This document shows, piece after piece, positions 19,045 through 28,372 of a DNA stretch of 64,000 bases. Source of the stretch: SHLJ01 sp041618535 (GTDB lineage Bacteria; Bacteroidota; Bacteroidia; Flavobacteriales; Flavobacteriaceae); contig JBFKFP010000001.1 in assembly GCA_041618535.1 (NCBI GenBank), positions 1 to 64,000 of the forward strand. The letters run 5' to 3'. Made by a program: the position numbers and the translations under genes. The notes beneath the pieces were generated by a model. That model was not told where the DNA came from, searched no databases, and was given only the letters and a program-made list of their open reading frames with translations. Position 1 is the first letter of the stretch. Each line of letters starts with the position of its first letter.

Positions 19045-19632
19045 CTATTTTATTTTAAATGGGATATTAAGCTCTGCCTTTTCCCATCGCATTGTTATTA
19101 ATCCATTTCCATCATCAAGATCTTTAACCTCATAAACCAGGTGCTCTGTAATCTCCTCCTTGAATATTGGTTTGATACTGGTTCTCAACACATCCTGGTC
19201 AGAATTATATTCATCCTTACCATGCTGATCCCAATTCGTATTGAAAATAACTGTCCAGTCCTTCTCTTTGGAAGGGATAAGGAAAAATCCATATTTGCCT
19301 TTTTTTAATAAGGACCCATTGATCAAAAGATCTTTGTCTGTCTCTATCCACGTAGCCATATGGGCGCCGGCTTGCCACACCTCATCAAAGGGCAGCAGCC
19401 CCCCAAAAATTATCCTTCCGCGGACCCCGGGAGAGGAATAATCCATATGGATATGTGCGCCACCGATCATGGCCATTGCCGAGGTATGCGGACTAAGCAC
19501 CTTTTTTTCAGCATCAGTAACAGGCTGTTCCATGTGATTATGATCTGCATTCTCTGTGTTTGATCCTTTTTCCTCTTTACAACCGCTAATCCCGATCAGC
19601 ATAATTGCAAGTATTAAAATTCTTTTATTCAT
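19045..19632 (-). CDS. DUF2911-family lipoprotein
   Basis: A 195-residue lipoprotein (lipobox GISGC) of the DUF2911 family: the conserved block HIHMDYSSPGVRGRIIFGGL is followed by PFDEVWQAGAHMATWIETDK and LKKGKYGFFLIPSKEKDWTV. His-rich residues after the signal (NADHNHMEQP) may bind metal. DUF2911 has no settled function. It sits between copA and cusB with gaps of 3 and 6 bases, so it is part of the metal operon. Confidence 0.88.
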   Translation of the reverse strand: MNKRILILAIMLIGISGCKEEKGSNTENADHNHMEQPVTDAEKKVLSPHTSAMAMIGGAHIHMDYSSPGVRGRIIFGGLLPFDEVWQAGAHMATWIETDKDLLINGSLLKKGKYGFFLIPSKEKDWTVIFNTNWDQHGKDEYNSDQDVLRTSIKPIFKEEITEHLVYEVKDLDDGNGLITMRWEKAELNIPFKIK

Positions 19633-19635
19633 AAT

Positions 19636-22128
19636 TTAAATTTTTACATTTTTTAATCGAAGTGCATTTGCAATGACCGAAACCGAACTGAAACTCATCG
19701 CCAGGGCGGCGATCATCGGTGACAGCAGTATTCCGAATACCGGATATAAGACTCCCGCAGCAATTGGCACTCCAATGGTGTTATATATCATGGCAAAGAA
19801 CAAATTCTGTTTGATATTCTTCATTACAGCCTTGCTGAGGTTATGAGCCTTATCAATCCCGTGCAGATCTCCTTCAACCAGGGTAATATCTCCGCTCTCA
19901 ATTGCAACGTCTGTTCCGGTGCCCATGGCTATCCCGATATCGCTTTTTGCAAGTGCCGGTGCATCGTTGATCCCGTCTCCAGCCATCGCGACAATACTCC
20001 CCTCCTGCTGAAGTGCTTTAACCTCCGCAAGTTTATCCTCCGGTAGCATTCCGGCTTTAAAATCATCCAGCTCTAGCTTTTCTGCTATATGTTTAGCCGT
20101 TACAGGATTATCACCTGTAAGCATCATTACCCTGATCCCTTTATTCATAAGGTTTTTAATGGCCTCAGCACTGGTTTCCCTGATCCGGTCGCTTATCACG
20201 AGATATCCGGCCAGTTGCTCGTTGACCGCGACCAGAGAGACCGTTTTTCCCTGCTGCTGAAACGGGTGTATTATTCTCAACTGTTCGTCGGTAAGATCAA
20301 TACCCGAAGATTTCATCATTTTGGAATTACCCAAGGTGACCTTTCTTCCGTCAACCACTCCTTTTACCCCCTGCCCGGTAACGGCGGTGAAATCTGTGGC
20401 TTGAACAACCTCTATATTCCTTTCCCTGCCATATTTCAGCGTAGCCTCCGCAAGCGGATGCTCGCTATTGTTGTTGAGGGCAACAATATCTTTTAGAATG
20501 TCATCAGGACTGATATGATTTACGAACACTTCCAATTGTTCTACCGTTGGCTTACCTTCCGTTATTGTTCCGGTTTTATCCACAATCAGGGTGTCAATAT
20601 TACTCAGGTTTTGCAAGGCTTCTGCATTCTTGAACAGAACACCCTTATTCGCTCCTTTTCCTATCCCAACCATGACAGACATTGGAGTTGCCAATCCCAA
20701 AGCGCAAGGGCAGGCTATAATGAGTACGGCAATAGCATTGATCATTCCGTATACGTAGGACGGTTCCGGACCCCATATGGCCCAAACAACAAATGTCGCC
20801 GCTGAGACAAGTATTACTATGGGAACAAAATAGGCCGATACCTTATCAGCAAGATTCTGGATAGGTGCCCGACTGAGGCTTGCTTCACTAACCATCTTAA
20901 TAATCTGAGCCAAAAGGGTATCTGAACCTACCTTTTCCGCCCTCATGGTAAAAACCTGGTTCCCGTTTATAGTTCCGCTTTTTACAGAATCTCCGGATTT
21001 CTTCACCACAGGAATGGGTTCACCCGTAATCATAGACTCGTCTATTGCGGAACGCCCTTCAATCAATGACCCATCAACAGGGATCCTTTCTCCGGGTTTG
21101 ACCTTTAAAATATCACCAACTTCAATTTCATCTATCCCGACCACTACTTCCTGTCCGTCCAAAATTTTTAAGGCCTTGTTAGGAGCCAGTTTCAGAAGTT
21201 CCTTTATAGCACTATTGGTGCGGCTATGGGCCTTGGCTTCAAGTACCTGCCCCAATAATACAAGTGTTAGAATCACTGTTGCTGCTTCGAAATAAACATG
21301 AACCGTTCCTGCATCAGTTTTAAATTGTTCAGGAAACAATCCCGGACTTACCATACCTATAACACTGAACACCCAGGCAACACCTGATCCGATCCCGATC
21401 AAGGTGAACATATTGGGGTTGCGGGAGATCACACTCCTGTAAGCCCTGACGAAGAACATCCATGTAGAATAGAATACAACCGGCAGTGATAAGAAAAACT
21501 GAATCCAATTCCAGTATTTTTGTTCGAGGATTTCATAAATGCTATTTCCCGGTATCATTTCACTCATCGCGATCAAAAAAACCGGTATGGTAAATAAAAG
21601 GGCAATCCATAGTTTTCGCAATAATTCCCGACTATGTATCTCTTCAGCAGATCTTTCCGGTTTCTTCATGACCATTTCCATTCCGCAGATCGGACAATCA
21701 CCGGGGACCTTTTTGACTATCTCCGGATGCATGGGACAAGTCCATTCAGATGATGTTTTTTTTGCTGCGCTGAATTCTTCAACCAGATCCATCCCGCAAA
21801 CCGGGCAGTCTCCGGGTTTATCATATGTTTTATCTCCTTCACAACGCATGGGGCAATAAAAGACACCTTTTCCCTTCCCCGGCGCCTCTTGCTTTAACTG
21901 CATCCTGGGCTTCTCTCCTGGAAGGTGAATCTGATAGGCACCGCCATCCTCTTTAAAAGCGTGCTGTAGCATTTTAATTCCAACATCATAGTCCATATCG
22001 ACTGTTGCCTTTTCGCTTTCGAGGTCTACCGAAACAGATTTCACACCCTCTACTCCCATGAGGATTTTTTCAACATGCGTCTTGCACCCCTGACAACTCA
22101 TTCCATGAATGTGAAATGTTTTTTTCAT
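19636..22128 (-). CDS. copA: Copper-translocating P1B-type ATPase with HMA and two HMBD modules
   Basis: Inner-membrane pump exporting Cu(I)/Ag(I). Order: HMA domain with GMSCQGC (Cys12, Cys15); HMBD 1 (about 92-114, YCPMRCEGDKTY / PGDCPVCGMDL); HMBD 2 (about 131-150, CPMHPEIVKK / PGDCPICGMEM); eight membrane segments; the CPC motif in IACPCALGLATP; phosphorylation site DKTGTITEG; SEHPLAEA in the nucleotide domain; GDGINDAPAL. The 830-residue length is explained by the tandem HMBDs. It overlaps the preceding gene by 4 bases (ATGA). Confidence 0.96.
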   Translation of the reverse strand: MKKTFHIHGMSCQGCKTHVEKILMGVEGVKSVSVDLESEKATVDMDYDVGIKMLQHAFKEDGGAYQIHLPGEKPRMQLKQEAPGKGKGVFYCPMRCEGDKTYDKPGDCPVCGMDLVEEFSAAKKTSSEWTCPMHPEIVKKVPGDCPICGMEMVMKKPERSAEEIHSRELLRKLWIALLFTIPVFLIAMSEMIPGNSIYEILEQKYWNWIQFFLSLPVVFYSTWMFFVRAYRSVISRNPNMFTLIGIGSGVAWVFSVIGMVSPGLFPEQFKTDAGTVHVYFEAATVILTLVLLGQVLEAKAHSRTNSAIKELLKLAPNKALKILDGQEVVVGIDEIEVGDILKVKPGERIPVDGSLIEGRSAIDESMITGEPIPVVKKSGDSVKSGTINGNQVFTMRAEKVGSDTLLAQIIKMVSEASLSRAPIQNLADKVSAYFVPIVILVSAATFVVWAIWGPEPSYVYGMINAIAVLIIACPCALGLATPMSVMVGIGKGANKGVLFKNAEALQNLSNIDTLIVDKTGTITEGKPTVEQLEVFVNHISPDDILKDIVALNNNSEHPLAEATLKYGRERNIEVVQATDFTAVTGQGVKGVVDGRKVTLGNSKMMKSSGIDLTDEQLRIIHPFQQQGKTVSLVAVNEQLAGYLVISDRIRETSAEAIKNLMNKGIRVMMLTGDNPVTAKHIAEKLELDDFKAGMLPEDKLAEVKALQQEGSIVAMAGDGINDAPALAKSDIGIAMGTGTDVAIESGDITLVEGDLHGIDKAHNLSKAVMKNIKQNLFFAMIYNTIGVPIAAGVLYPVFGILLSPMIAALAMSFSSVSVIANALRLKNVKI

Positions 22129-22871
22129 TTCTTAGGAAGTTTTAAATAAAGGTTATCGCTAGTACTTATCTCATCCAGATGACCCGCCATTTTCCCATCA
22201 AAAGTCCTGAAATGCATATGACTATCCCGGGTATGGTGCGTAAAAACGCCCTTGTGATTCCTGGAAAAGAATCCTAATACCTGGATAAGTTCGTCATTAA
22301 GCTGGCCGCTGAGACCCGAAGCTTTATGTTTATCATGAGTGTGTACCTTATCGTTTTCGTCCCAATTGATCACATGCCATTCCAGTGATTCGGGCCTGCC
22401 CTCCAGGAGAAATGGAAATGGTTCGTTAATATCTATTCCTTTGGATTCCGCAATTGTGAATATCTCATCTTCCAATTGAGCCAGAGACGCAAAGCCCGAT
22501 ATGCTAACCGAATCCCATTCAGGCACCCGGGCATAAATCAGTAATGAAGCCTTATGATTAAAAGTGCTGTCAATTTCAATTCCTGATGCCCGGGCGGAAC
22601 TATACGATGATTTACTGTTAAAAACCTGGATCTCACCTTTTAGGTCCTTCCCTGCTCCAAGGGCATATATATTATTCTTATTCTTAAGGTCCAATAAATC
22701 GAACCTGGATTCAAGATCACCGGCCATTATCTCTTTCAGGGCACCGAAATAGCGAATCTCAATATTTAGGTCTTTACCGCCCTGCTTCTGACAGGCACTT
22801 AAAGTATAAAACAGAAGCAGCCACCCTAAAATGTGAAATACGTTCGTTTTTAAATTATGCTCTTTGTTCAT
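22125..22871 (-). CDS. Acetolactate-decarboxylase-like lipoprotein
   Basis: A 248-residue lipoprotein (lipobox TLSAC) with the alpha-acetolactate decarboxylase (BudA/AlsD) fold. The zinc ligands of that family are recognisable: SHMHF gives His218 and His220 and AGHLDE gives His231. The conserved glutamate of LxGE is present as LKGEIQVF (Glu80). Classic ALDC is cytoplasmic and makes acetoin; this one is predicted to be exported and sits within a copper/silver operon, with its stop overlapping the copA start. Histidine-rich stretches (VHTHDKHKA) add possible metal sites. Function here is unknown; a copper-linked role is inferred from context only. Confidence 0.8.
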   Translation of the reverse strand: MNKEHNLKTNVFHILGWLLLFYTLSACQKQGGKDLNIEIRYFGALKEIMAGDLESRFDLLDLKNKNNIYALGAGKDLKGEIQVFNSKSSYSSARASGIEIDSTFNHKASLLIYARVPEWDSVSISGFASLAQLEDEIFTIAESKGIDINEPFPFLLEGRPESLEWHVINWDENDKVHTHDKHKASGLSGQLNDELIQVLGFFSRNHKGVFTHHTRDSHMHFRTFDGKMAGHLDEISTSDNLYLKLPKK

Positions 22872-22897
22872 TTTAAATTTTCAATTTTTCCTAAGTA

Positions 22898-24115
22898 TCA
22901 TGAACTCAAATATTCAATAATGGCATTCTGCTCATTGAAGATCCTGACAGATTCAATCTGCTCAATCTGAAATTTCAGCTGTAATTCCTGTATGTCGAGG
23001 ATTTCGTTAAAATCAACAGAGCCTGCTTCATAAGACCGGGTCAGGATGGTCTCAACATCCCTGGCCTGCGCGATATTCTTAGATTGGGTCTGAAAACTTA
23101 TCAATGCGGTATTGCGTTTTCTCAACGCCCTGTTCATCTGGGTTTCAAGCATATTGTAGCGAAGTTGCTTTTGCTGAAGTAACTCTTCCTGCAAAATCGA
23201 ATTCTGCCTGCTTGCAGAGCTGTATTTTTTATTGAAAACCGGCACTGAAACAGACAACATCGGCATAAGGATATCCTTGCCGTTGTCAGGAACCTTCATA
23301 TCAGTTCGTTCAGAAACCGCGATGTAATCGAGTCCGAACCCTATCATTGGCCGGCTATCCATTTGATTCAGCCTTTCAGCCTCTTCAACCGATTTATACA
23401 GGTTGTCATATCTTGCCAGTTCCGGATGCTGATCAATTGATTGTTCTCCGGCCTTTAAATGTTCCATCTGCATCCCTAATTCTTCAGCCACGACAATTGG
23501 CTCATTGGCTTCGCGGTTGAGCAACTTGTTCAGGGCAGCCTGTTCTGACAGATATTGTTCGGAAAGCACCTGGTAACGTTGATCCAGCTCATTTTTTCGG
23601 ATCTGTAACTTAAGCACGTCTACCGCAGAGGCTTTTCCTACTTCAACTGAATTAAGAGCAAGGGTTTCATAAGTATCAAGCAAAGACCTGTTCTCTTTGA
23701 CTACCTCTTTCTTTTGCTGTATCTCATACATTCTGAAATAGGACATCGAAATATCGAGGATAAACCTTTTTTCAGCAATTTTGATTTCATCCATTTTTGA
23801 AATGGCCAGGGCTTCCATATAGTCAGCCCTCGCATCAATTGTCCCAAACCAGGGCAACATCTGACGAGCAGATAACCTGAAGCGCTGCGGTCCTGTCCTT
23901 GTTTCAGGCTCACTGACAAAATAACCCACACCAAATTCGGTATTCGGCAGCGTGTTGGTTGCTTCAATTTCCTCGCTTGCCCTGTCATAGCTCAATGAGT
24001 AGGCCTTTATTTCAGGATTATTCGCCAATCCTTCGGCAATCAGTTCATCAAGTGTCTGGGCATCTGAAATCAGACAGCCAAGGAAAGTCATTATGGCAAT
24101 TAAATAGGATCTCAT
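22898..24115 (-). CDS. TolC-family outer-membrane efflux protein (CusC-like)
   Basis: Outer-membrane channel of the tripartite metal pump. A signal peptide (MRSYLIAIMTFLGCLISDAQ) precedes the two helical-repeat halves of the TolC family; the repeats carry NPEIKAYSLSYDRASEEIEA and a C-terminal TRSYEAGSVDFNEILDIQ. The 405-residue length is a little short for the family but normal for metal-efflux OEPs of Bacteroidetes. Its ATG overlaps the cusA stop (ATGA), so translation is coupled. Confidence 0.92.
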   Translation of the reverse strand: MRSYLIAIMTFLGCLISDAQTLDELIAEGLANNPEIKAYSLSYDRASEEIEATNTLPNTEFGVGYFVSEPETRTGPQRFRLSARQMLPWFGTIDARADYMEALAISKMDEIKIAEKRFILDISMSYFRMYEIQQKKEVVKENRSLLDTYETLALNSVEVGKASAVDVLKLQIRKNELDQRYQVLSEQYLSEQAALNKLLNREANEPIVVAEELGMQMEHLKAGEQSIDQHPELARYDNLYKSVEEAERLNQMDSRPMIGFGLDYIAVSERTDMKVPDNGKDILMPMLSVSVPVFNKKYSSASRQNSILQEELLQQKQLRYNMLETQMNRALRKRNTALISFQTQSKNIAQARDVETILTRSYEAGSVDFNEILDIQELQLKFQIEQIESVRIFNEQNAIIEYLSS

Positions 24116-27100
24116 TGTTTTGCTTTTTTAAGTTCGTATTCCTGTCGCCAGCTAAATAATACCGGCACAACAAACATGGTTATAAGCGCTATTACCATTC
24201 CCCCAAAACTCGGAATAGCCATGGGGATCATAATATCGCTTCCGCGTCCGGTTGATGTCAGAATGATTAATAAAGCCAGCAGGGTTGTTGCCGTTGTCAT
24301 CAGGCAGGGGCGAATTCGCTTCTCACCGGCCTCCACCACAGAATCTCTCAGCTGCTTAAGATTGGTCGGCCGGTTTCTTTCGAAAGTCTGCTTTAAATAG
24401 GTAGCCATCACCACCCCGTCATCGGTTGCTATTCCGAAGAGAGCGATAAAACCTACCCATACCGCCACACTGAGGTTCACCGTTCGCATCTGGAAAAGCT
24501 CCCTGAGGTTCTCACCAAAGAAGTTTACATTAAGGAACCAGTCCTGGCCATAAAGCCATATCATAAGAAATCCTCCGGCAAATGCTACGGCTATTCCCGT
24601 GAATACCATGAGAGAAGTACTTACAGACCTGAACTGGAAATATAGGATGAGGAAAATTATCAGCAAGGATAAAGGCACTACGAACGACAGGGTTTTCGCA
24701 GCTCTTAACTGATTTTCATAGGTTCCGGTAAACTTGTATGAAATCCCACGGGGGACAGATAATTCTCCGGAATCAATAGCCTCCCGGAGATATTCCTGAG
24801 CCCTTTCCACCACCTCAACCTCGGCATAACCCAGCTGTTTGTCGAACAACACATATCCTACGAGAAAGGTGTCCTCGCTCTTGATCACCTGGGGGCCTTG
24901 TTCGTACCTTATTGTTGCCAGCTCACTTAGTTTAACCGGGCTCCCCGATGCAGTTGGAATATATATCTGTTCAAGGTCGGCCGGATCAGATCTCAGCTCT
25001 CTGGGGTATCTTACCCTTATACCATAACGCTCACGCCCCTCCACCGTCTGACTCAATTCCATTCCGCCTACAGCAATGGCCAAAACAGACTGGACCTTAT
25101 CAACGGTTAATCCATACCGCCCCAGTTTATCCCTGTCGATATCAAGCAATAAATAGGGCTTTCCAACAATGCGATCTGCAAAGACAGCTTCAGCCTTTAC
25201 ACCTTCAACCTGCTTGAGCAGACGTTCAAGTTCCAGCCCGAAGCTTTCAATCTGCCTGAGATTCTGTCCCTTGACCTTTATTCCCATGGGTGCACGCATT
25301 CCCGTCTGCAGCATGACAAGACGGGTTTCGATTGGCTGAAGTTTCGGCGCCGAAGTTACCCCGGGCAGTTTGGTTGCTTCCACAATGGCACTCCAGATAT
25401 CGTCTGTTGATTTTATATCGGGTCTCCAGTTCCTGTAGAATTCACCGTCATTGTCCTCTACGAGCATCTCTGCCTTGATTCCCGGATTGATTTGTTCTTT
25501 ATCTTCTGAATTATTAGGATTTAGAACATGCCCTCCGGATTTCAACACAAAGGCACCCTGGTCGTTAACCCTGTACCGCTGCCTTTCACCTTCTGAATTT
25601 AAGAGATACTCGGGTTTATAGATGATGATATTCTCATACATCGAAAGCGGTGCAGGATCAAGTGCTGATTCAACACGTCCCGCTTTACCCACCACGGTCT
25701 CAATCTCCGGAATACCTGCCACTGCCATATCCAGTTGCTGAAGAACGCGTTTGTTCTCCTCTACCCCGGAATGCGGCATGGAGGTTGGCATAAGAAGAAA
25801 AGAACCTTCATTCAACGAAGGCATGAATTCCTCACCTGTGTTCCTCATTATGATGAAACCGAAAATAACGATAACAGCGGGCAATGAAAGGAAAGTGAGC
25901 TTATTCCGCAGCGCCCAAATCAAAATCCGGGTGTAATACAGTCTGAATAAGTAGAATAACCCCAGCAGCCCAAAACAAATTAACCCAACAAAGATCAGAT
26001 TCCAGAACAGGTTTTTATCAACCCCCAATGGCCTCCAGTATTCGGCCAGCAAAACGACAATGGCCAGCGCGCTAACCCCAATTTGCAGTTTTTCCGCCTG
26101 GTTTACTTTAATTCGACCAAGATTCAACATTATAGAGATTCCCCCGAATACCATCAGTGCCAATCCCAGCCAATAACCAAATCCGAGGGCAATCAATCCG
26201 AGAACCAACAACCCGGCATTCCATAATATACCCATGGCCTTTTTAAGATTTACTTTTCGGAAGATATAAGCCGCGAAGGGAGGAATCAGGAATAAGGCCA
26301 CCAATATTGCCGCCAGCAGGGCGAAGGTTTTTGTAAAAGCCAACGGCCTGAACAATTTCCCTTCAGCACCAATCATTGTAAATACGGGGATAAAACTTAT
26401 AATAGTAGTCATGACCGCCGTCAGTATTGCTCCGGATACTTCTGAAGTGGCGTTGTGAACAATCTCGTTAACGGATGATTTACCCTTGTCCTCATCCAGA
26501 TGCCTGATAATGTTTTCAGAGAGTATTATACCGACGTCTACCATGGTCCCGATGGCGATGGCAATTCCCGATAAGGCCACGATGTTGGCATCGACGCCAA
26601 AAAGTTTCATCGCGATAAAAACCATTAATACAGCCACAGGGAGAAGACCAGAAATGAGGATAGATGCCCTGAGATTGAAGACCATGATCACTATTACAAG
26701 AATGGTGATCAGTATTTCTAGTGAAAGCGCCTCGTTCAGGGTCCAGAGTGTTTCCTTTATTAATTCGGTCCTGTCATAAAAAGGGACGATTGTAAGTTGG
26801 GAGACACGCCCATCGCTCAGGGTTTTGGATGGCAGACCTGCACTTAATTCACCTATTTTATCCTTAACATTATTGATCACCTCAAGAGGATTGGCACCGT
26901 ATCTTGCCACAACCACGCCTCCAACGACCTCGGCACCCTCCTTGTCAAGAATTCCCCTTCTTACAGCCGGACCAACCGATACCTTCGCCACATCCTTTAT
27001 TCTAATCGAGGTATAGGACTCTGAACTTACCACAGCGTTTTCTATATCGGTGATAGATTTAACGTAACCGAGTCCGCGTACCAGGTATTCCGCCTTGTTT

Positions 27101-27825
27101 ATCTCAACTGTCTGGGCCCCGATATCACGGTTCGATTCTTTCACTGCTGAAACCACTTGATTCAGCCCGATATTATATTGACGCATCAATTCAGGGTCAA
27201 CGTCTATCTGATATTCGCGCACATATCCACCTATGGAGGCTACTTCAGATACACCCTCAGCTGCCGCCAGGGCATACTTTACGTAAAAGTCCTGAATGCT
27301 CCTTAATTCCTGCAGATCCCAACCGCCTGTAACATTGCCATCCTGATCACGACCTTCAAGAGTGTACCAGTAGATCTGTCCGAGTGCAGTTGCATCCGGA
27401 CCAAGAGACGGACGCACACCGTCCGGCAGCAAATTTGATGGCAGGGAATTCAGCTTTTCAAGTATCCGGCTTCTGCTCCAGTAGAACTCGACCTTTTCTT
27501 CAAAGATTATGTATATGCTGGAGAACCCGAACATGGACGAGCTCCTGATGGTCTTAACACCCGGAATACCAAGTAGCGAGGTCGTCAATGGATATGTGAT
27601 CTGGTCCTCGATATCCTGTGGCGACCTTCCTTCCCATTTGGTAAAGACAATCTGCTGGTTCTCACCAATATCGGGGATGGCGTCGACCGCAACCGGGTTA
27701 TTTGGAAGAATACCGGTATCCCAGTTGAATGGCGCATTGATTATTCCCCAACCAATAAGGACAACCAGGACTATTAGGGGAATAAGCTTGTTTTCGATTA
27801 AGAATTTTATGCTATTATTCAGCAT
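24112..27825 (-). CDS. cusA: CusA-type heavy-metal RND efflux pump, enlarged
   Basis: Proton-driven inner-membrane pump of the Cus/Czc family. It starts IKFLIENKLIPLIVLVVLIG, has the family motif TKWEGRSPQDIEDQITYPL, the central membrane motif GIAIAIGTMVDVGIILSENI and the C-terminal WVGFIALFGIATDDGVVMAT. The protein has 1237 residues against about 1047 in E. coli CusA. Extra sequence is seen at about residues 525-625 (several additional hydrophobic segments) and about 740-825 (a periplasmic insertion). Methionines in RLVMLQTGMRAPMGIKVKG resemble the Met-based metal path. Cu(I)/Ag(I) is the likely substrate. Confidence 0.94.
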   Translation of the reverse strand: MLNNSIKFLIENKLIPLIVLVVLIGWGIINAPFNWDTGILPNNPVAVDAIPDIGENQQIVFTKWEGRSPQDIEDQITYPLTTSLLGIPGVKTIRSSSMFGFSSIYIIFEEKVEFYWSRSRILEKLNSLPSNLLPDGVRPSLGPDATALGQIYWYTLEGRDQDGNVTGGWDLQELRSIQDFYVKYALAAAEGVSEVASIGGYVREYQIDVDPELMRQYNIGLNQVVSAVKESNRDIGAQTVEINKAEYLVRGLGYVKSITDIENAVVSSESYTSIRIKDVAKVSVGPAVRRGILDKEGAEVVGGVVVARYGANPLEVINNVKDKIGELSAGLPSKTLSDGRVSQLTIVPFYDRTELIKETLWTLNEALSLEILITILVIVIMVFNLRASILISGLLPVAVLMVFIAMKLFGVDANIVALSGIAIAIGTMVDVGIILSENIIRHLDEDKGKSSVNEIVHNATSEVSGAILTAVMTTIISFIPVFTMIGAEGKLFRPLAFTKTFALLAAILVALFLIPPFAAYIFRKVNLKKAMGILWNAGLLVLGLIALGFGYWLGLALMVFGGISIMLNLGRIKVNQAEKLQIGVSALAIVVLLAEYWRPLGVDKNLFWNLIFVGLICFGLLGLFYLFRLYYTRILIWALRNKLTFLSLPAVIVIFGFIIMRNTGEEFMPSLNEGSFLLMPTSMPHSGVEENKRVLQQLDMAVAGIPEIETVVGKAGRVESALDPAPLSMYENIIIYKPEYLLNSEGERQRYRVNDQGAFVLKSGGHVLNPNNSEDKEQINPGIKAEMLVEDNDGEFYRNWRPDIKSTDDIWSAIVEATKLPGVTSAPKLQPIETRLVMLQTGMRAPMGIKVKGQNLRQIESFGLELERLLKQVEGVKAEAVFADRIVGKPYLLLDIDRDKLGRYGLTVDKVQSVLAIAVGGMELSQTVEGRERYGIRVRYPRELRSDPADLEQIYIPTASGSPVKLSELATIRYEQGPQVIKSEDTFLVGYVLFDKQLGYAEVEVVERAQEYLREAIDSGELSVPRGISYKFTGTYENQLRAAKTLSFVVPLSLLIIFLILYFQFRSVSTSLMVFTGIAVAFAGGFLMIWLYGQDWFLNVNFFGENLRELFQMRTVNLSVAVWVGFIALFGIATDDGVVMATYLKQTFERNRPTNLKQLRDSVVEAGEKRIRPCLMTTATTLLALLIILTSTGRGSDIMIPMAIPSFGGMVIALITMFVVPVLFSWRQEYELKKAKQ

Positions 27826-27927
27826 GACAAATGATTTTAAATATTAGACTGAAGATGAATGAACATCTTGAATATCAGATCATCCGGAAATTTCTGAAGT
27901 CCGGAAAATCAGGTCTTTGGTTTAAAA

Positions 27928-28341
27928 TCAAATGATGTAAACTTCGTCAAGTTTCTGTATGTTCCTGACGACACGGGGTGGAGAATAGGCTTTAAAAGGG
28001 ACAATTTGTTCTTCGAGGCCTTCAAAAAGATTGACAAAAGCGACCGCATATGCCAGCATAAACAACTGCTCATCCGGGGACATGTCGTCAAAAGTCATTT
28101 TCAGTTCATCCTGTCCTTCAAACACGATCTGAGAATTTGTACAGCAATCTGGAACCATAAGTTCACAATCTGAGGAATTGACTGCCATAGTATCCATACC
28201 GCAGGATTTCGCCTTTGTGATGATGGCTGTATCAACAAGAGAGTCGCCGCAATAGTGCATATCGACCGTAAATGACATGGTGGAAAGCATGACTGCCAGA
28301 GCCATGAAAACGGACCATATTTTGTACAATACTTCTTTCAT
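27928..28341 (-). CDS. HYC_CC_PP-type small exported protein, first gene of the copper operon
   Basis: A 137-residue exported protein with an N-terminal hydrophobic segment and the cysteine/histidine pattern of the HYC_CC_PP family: VDMHYCGDSLVD, then KSCGMD, then PDCCTNSQIV, with prolines at the end (FKAYSPPRVVRN). These conserved Cys/His/Met residues are suited to metal binding. The family commonly precedes metal-efflux genes in Bacteroidetes. It is 102 bases upstream of cusA and directly behind the only promoter-like element of the operon. Confidence 0.85.
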   Translation of the reverse strand: MKEVLYKIWSVFMALAVMLSTMSFTVDMHYCGDSLVDTAIITKAKSCGMDTMAVNSSDCELMVPDCCTNSQIVFEGQDELKMTFDDMSPDEQLFMLAYAVAFVNLFEGLEEQIVPFKAYSPPRVVRNIQKLDEVYII

Positions 28342-28348
28342 CTAAGGT

Positions 28349-28356
28349 CAAAAATA
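28349..28356 (-). promoter_or_regulatory. -7 element of the copper operon promoter
   Basis: TATTTTTG on the minus strand matches TANNTTTG, 8 bases upstream of the first ATG (28341), implying a very short 5' UTR. No -33 TTG is at the usual distance; instead a GTTAAC palindrome occupies that place. Confidence 0.45.
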
Positions 28357-28372
28357 GGTAAAAAAACTTAAA

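Noticed and set aside
13619..28341. Copper operon as a mobile island
   Set aside because: No integrase, transposase, tRNA target or flanking direct repeat is visible, and the base composition looks like the neighbours by eye. Horizontal transfer cannot be shown.
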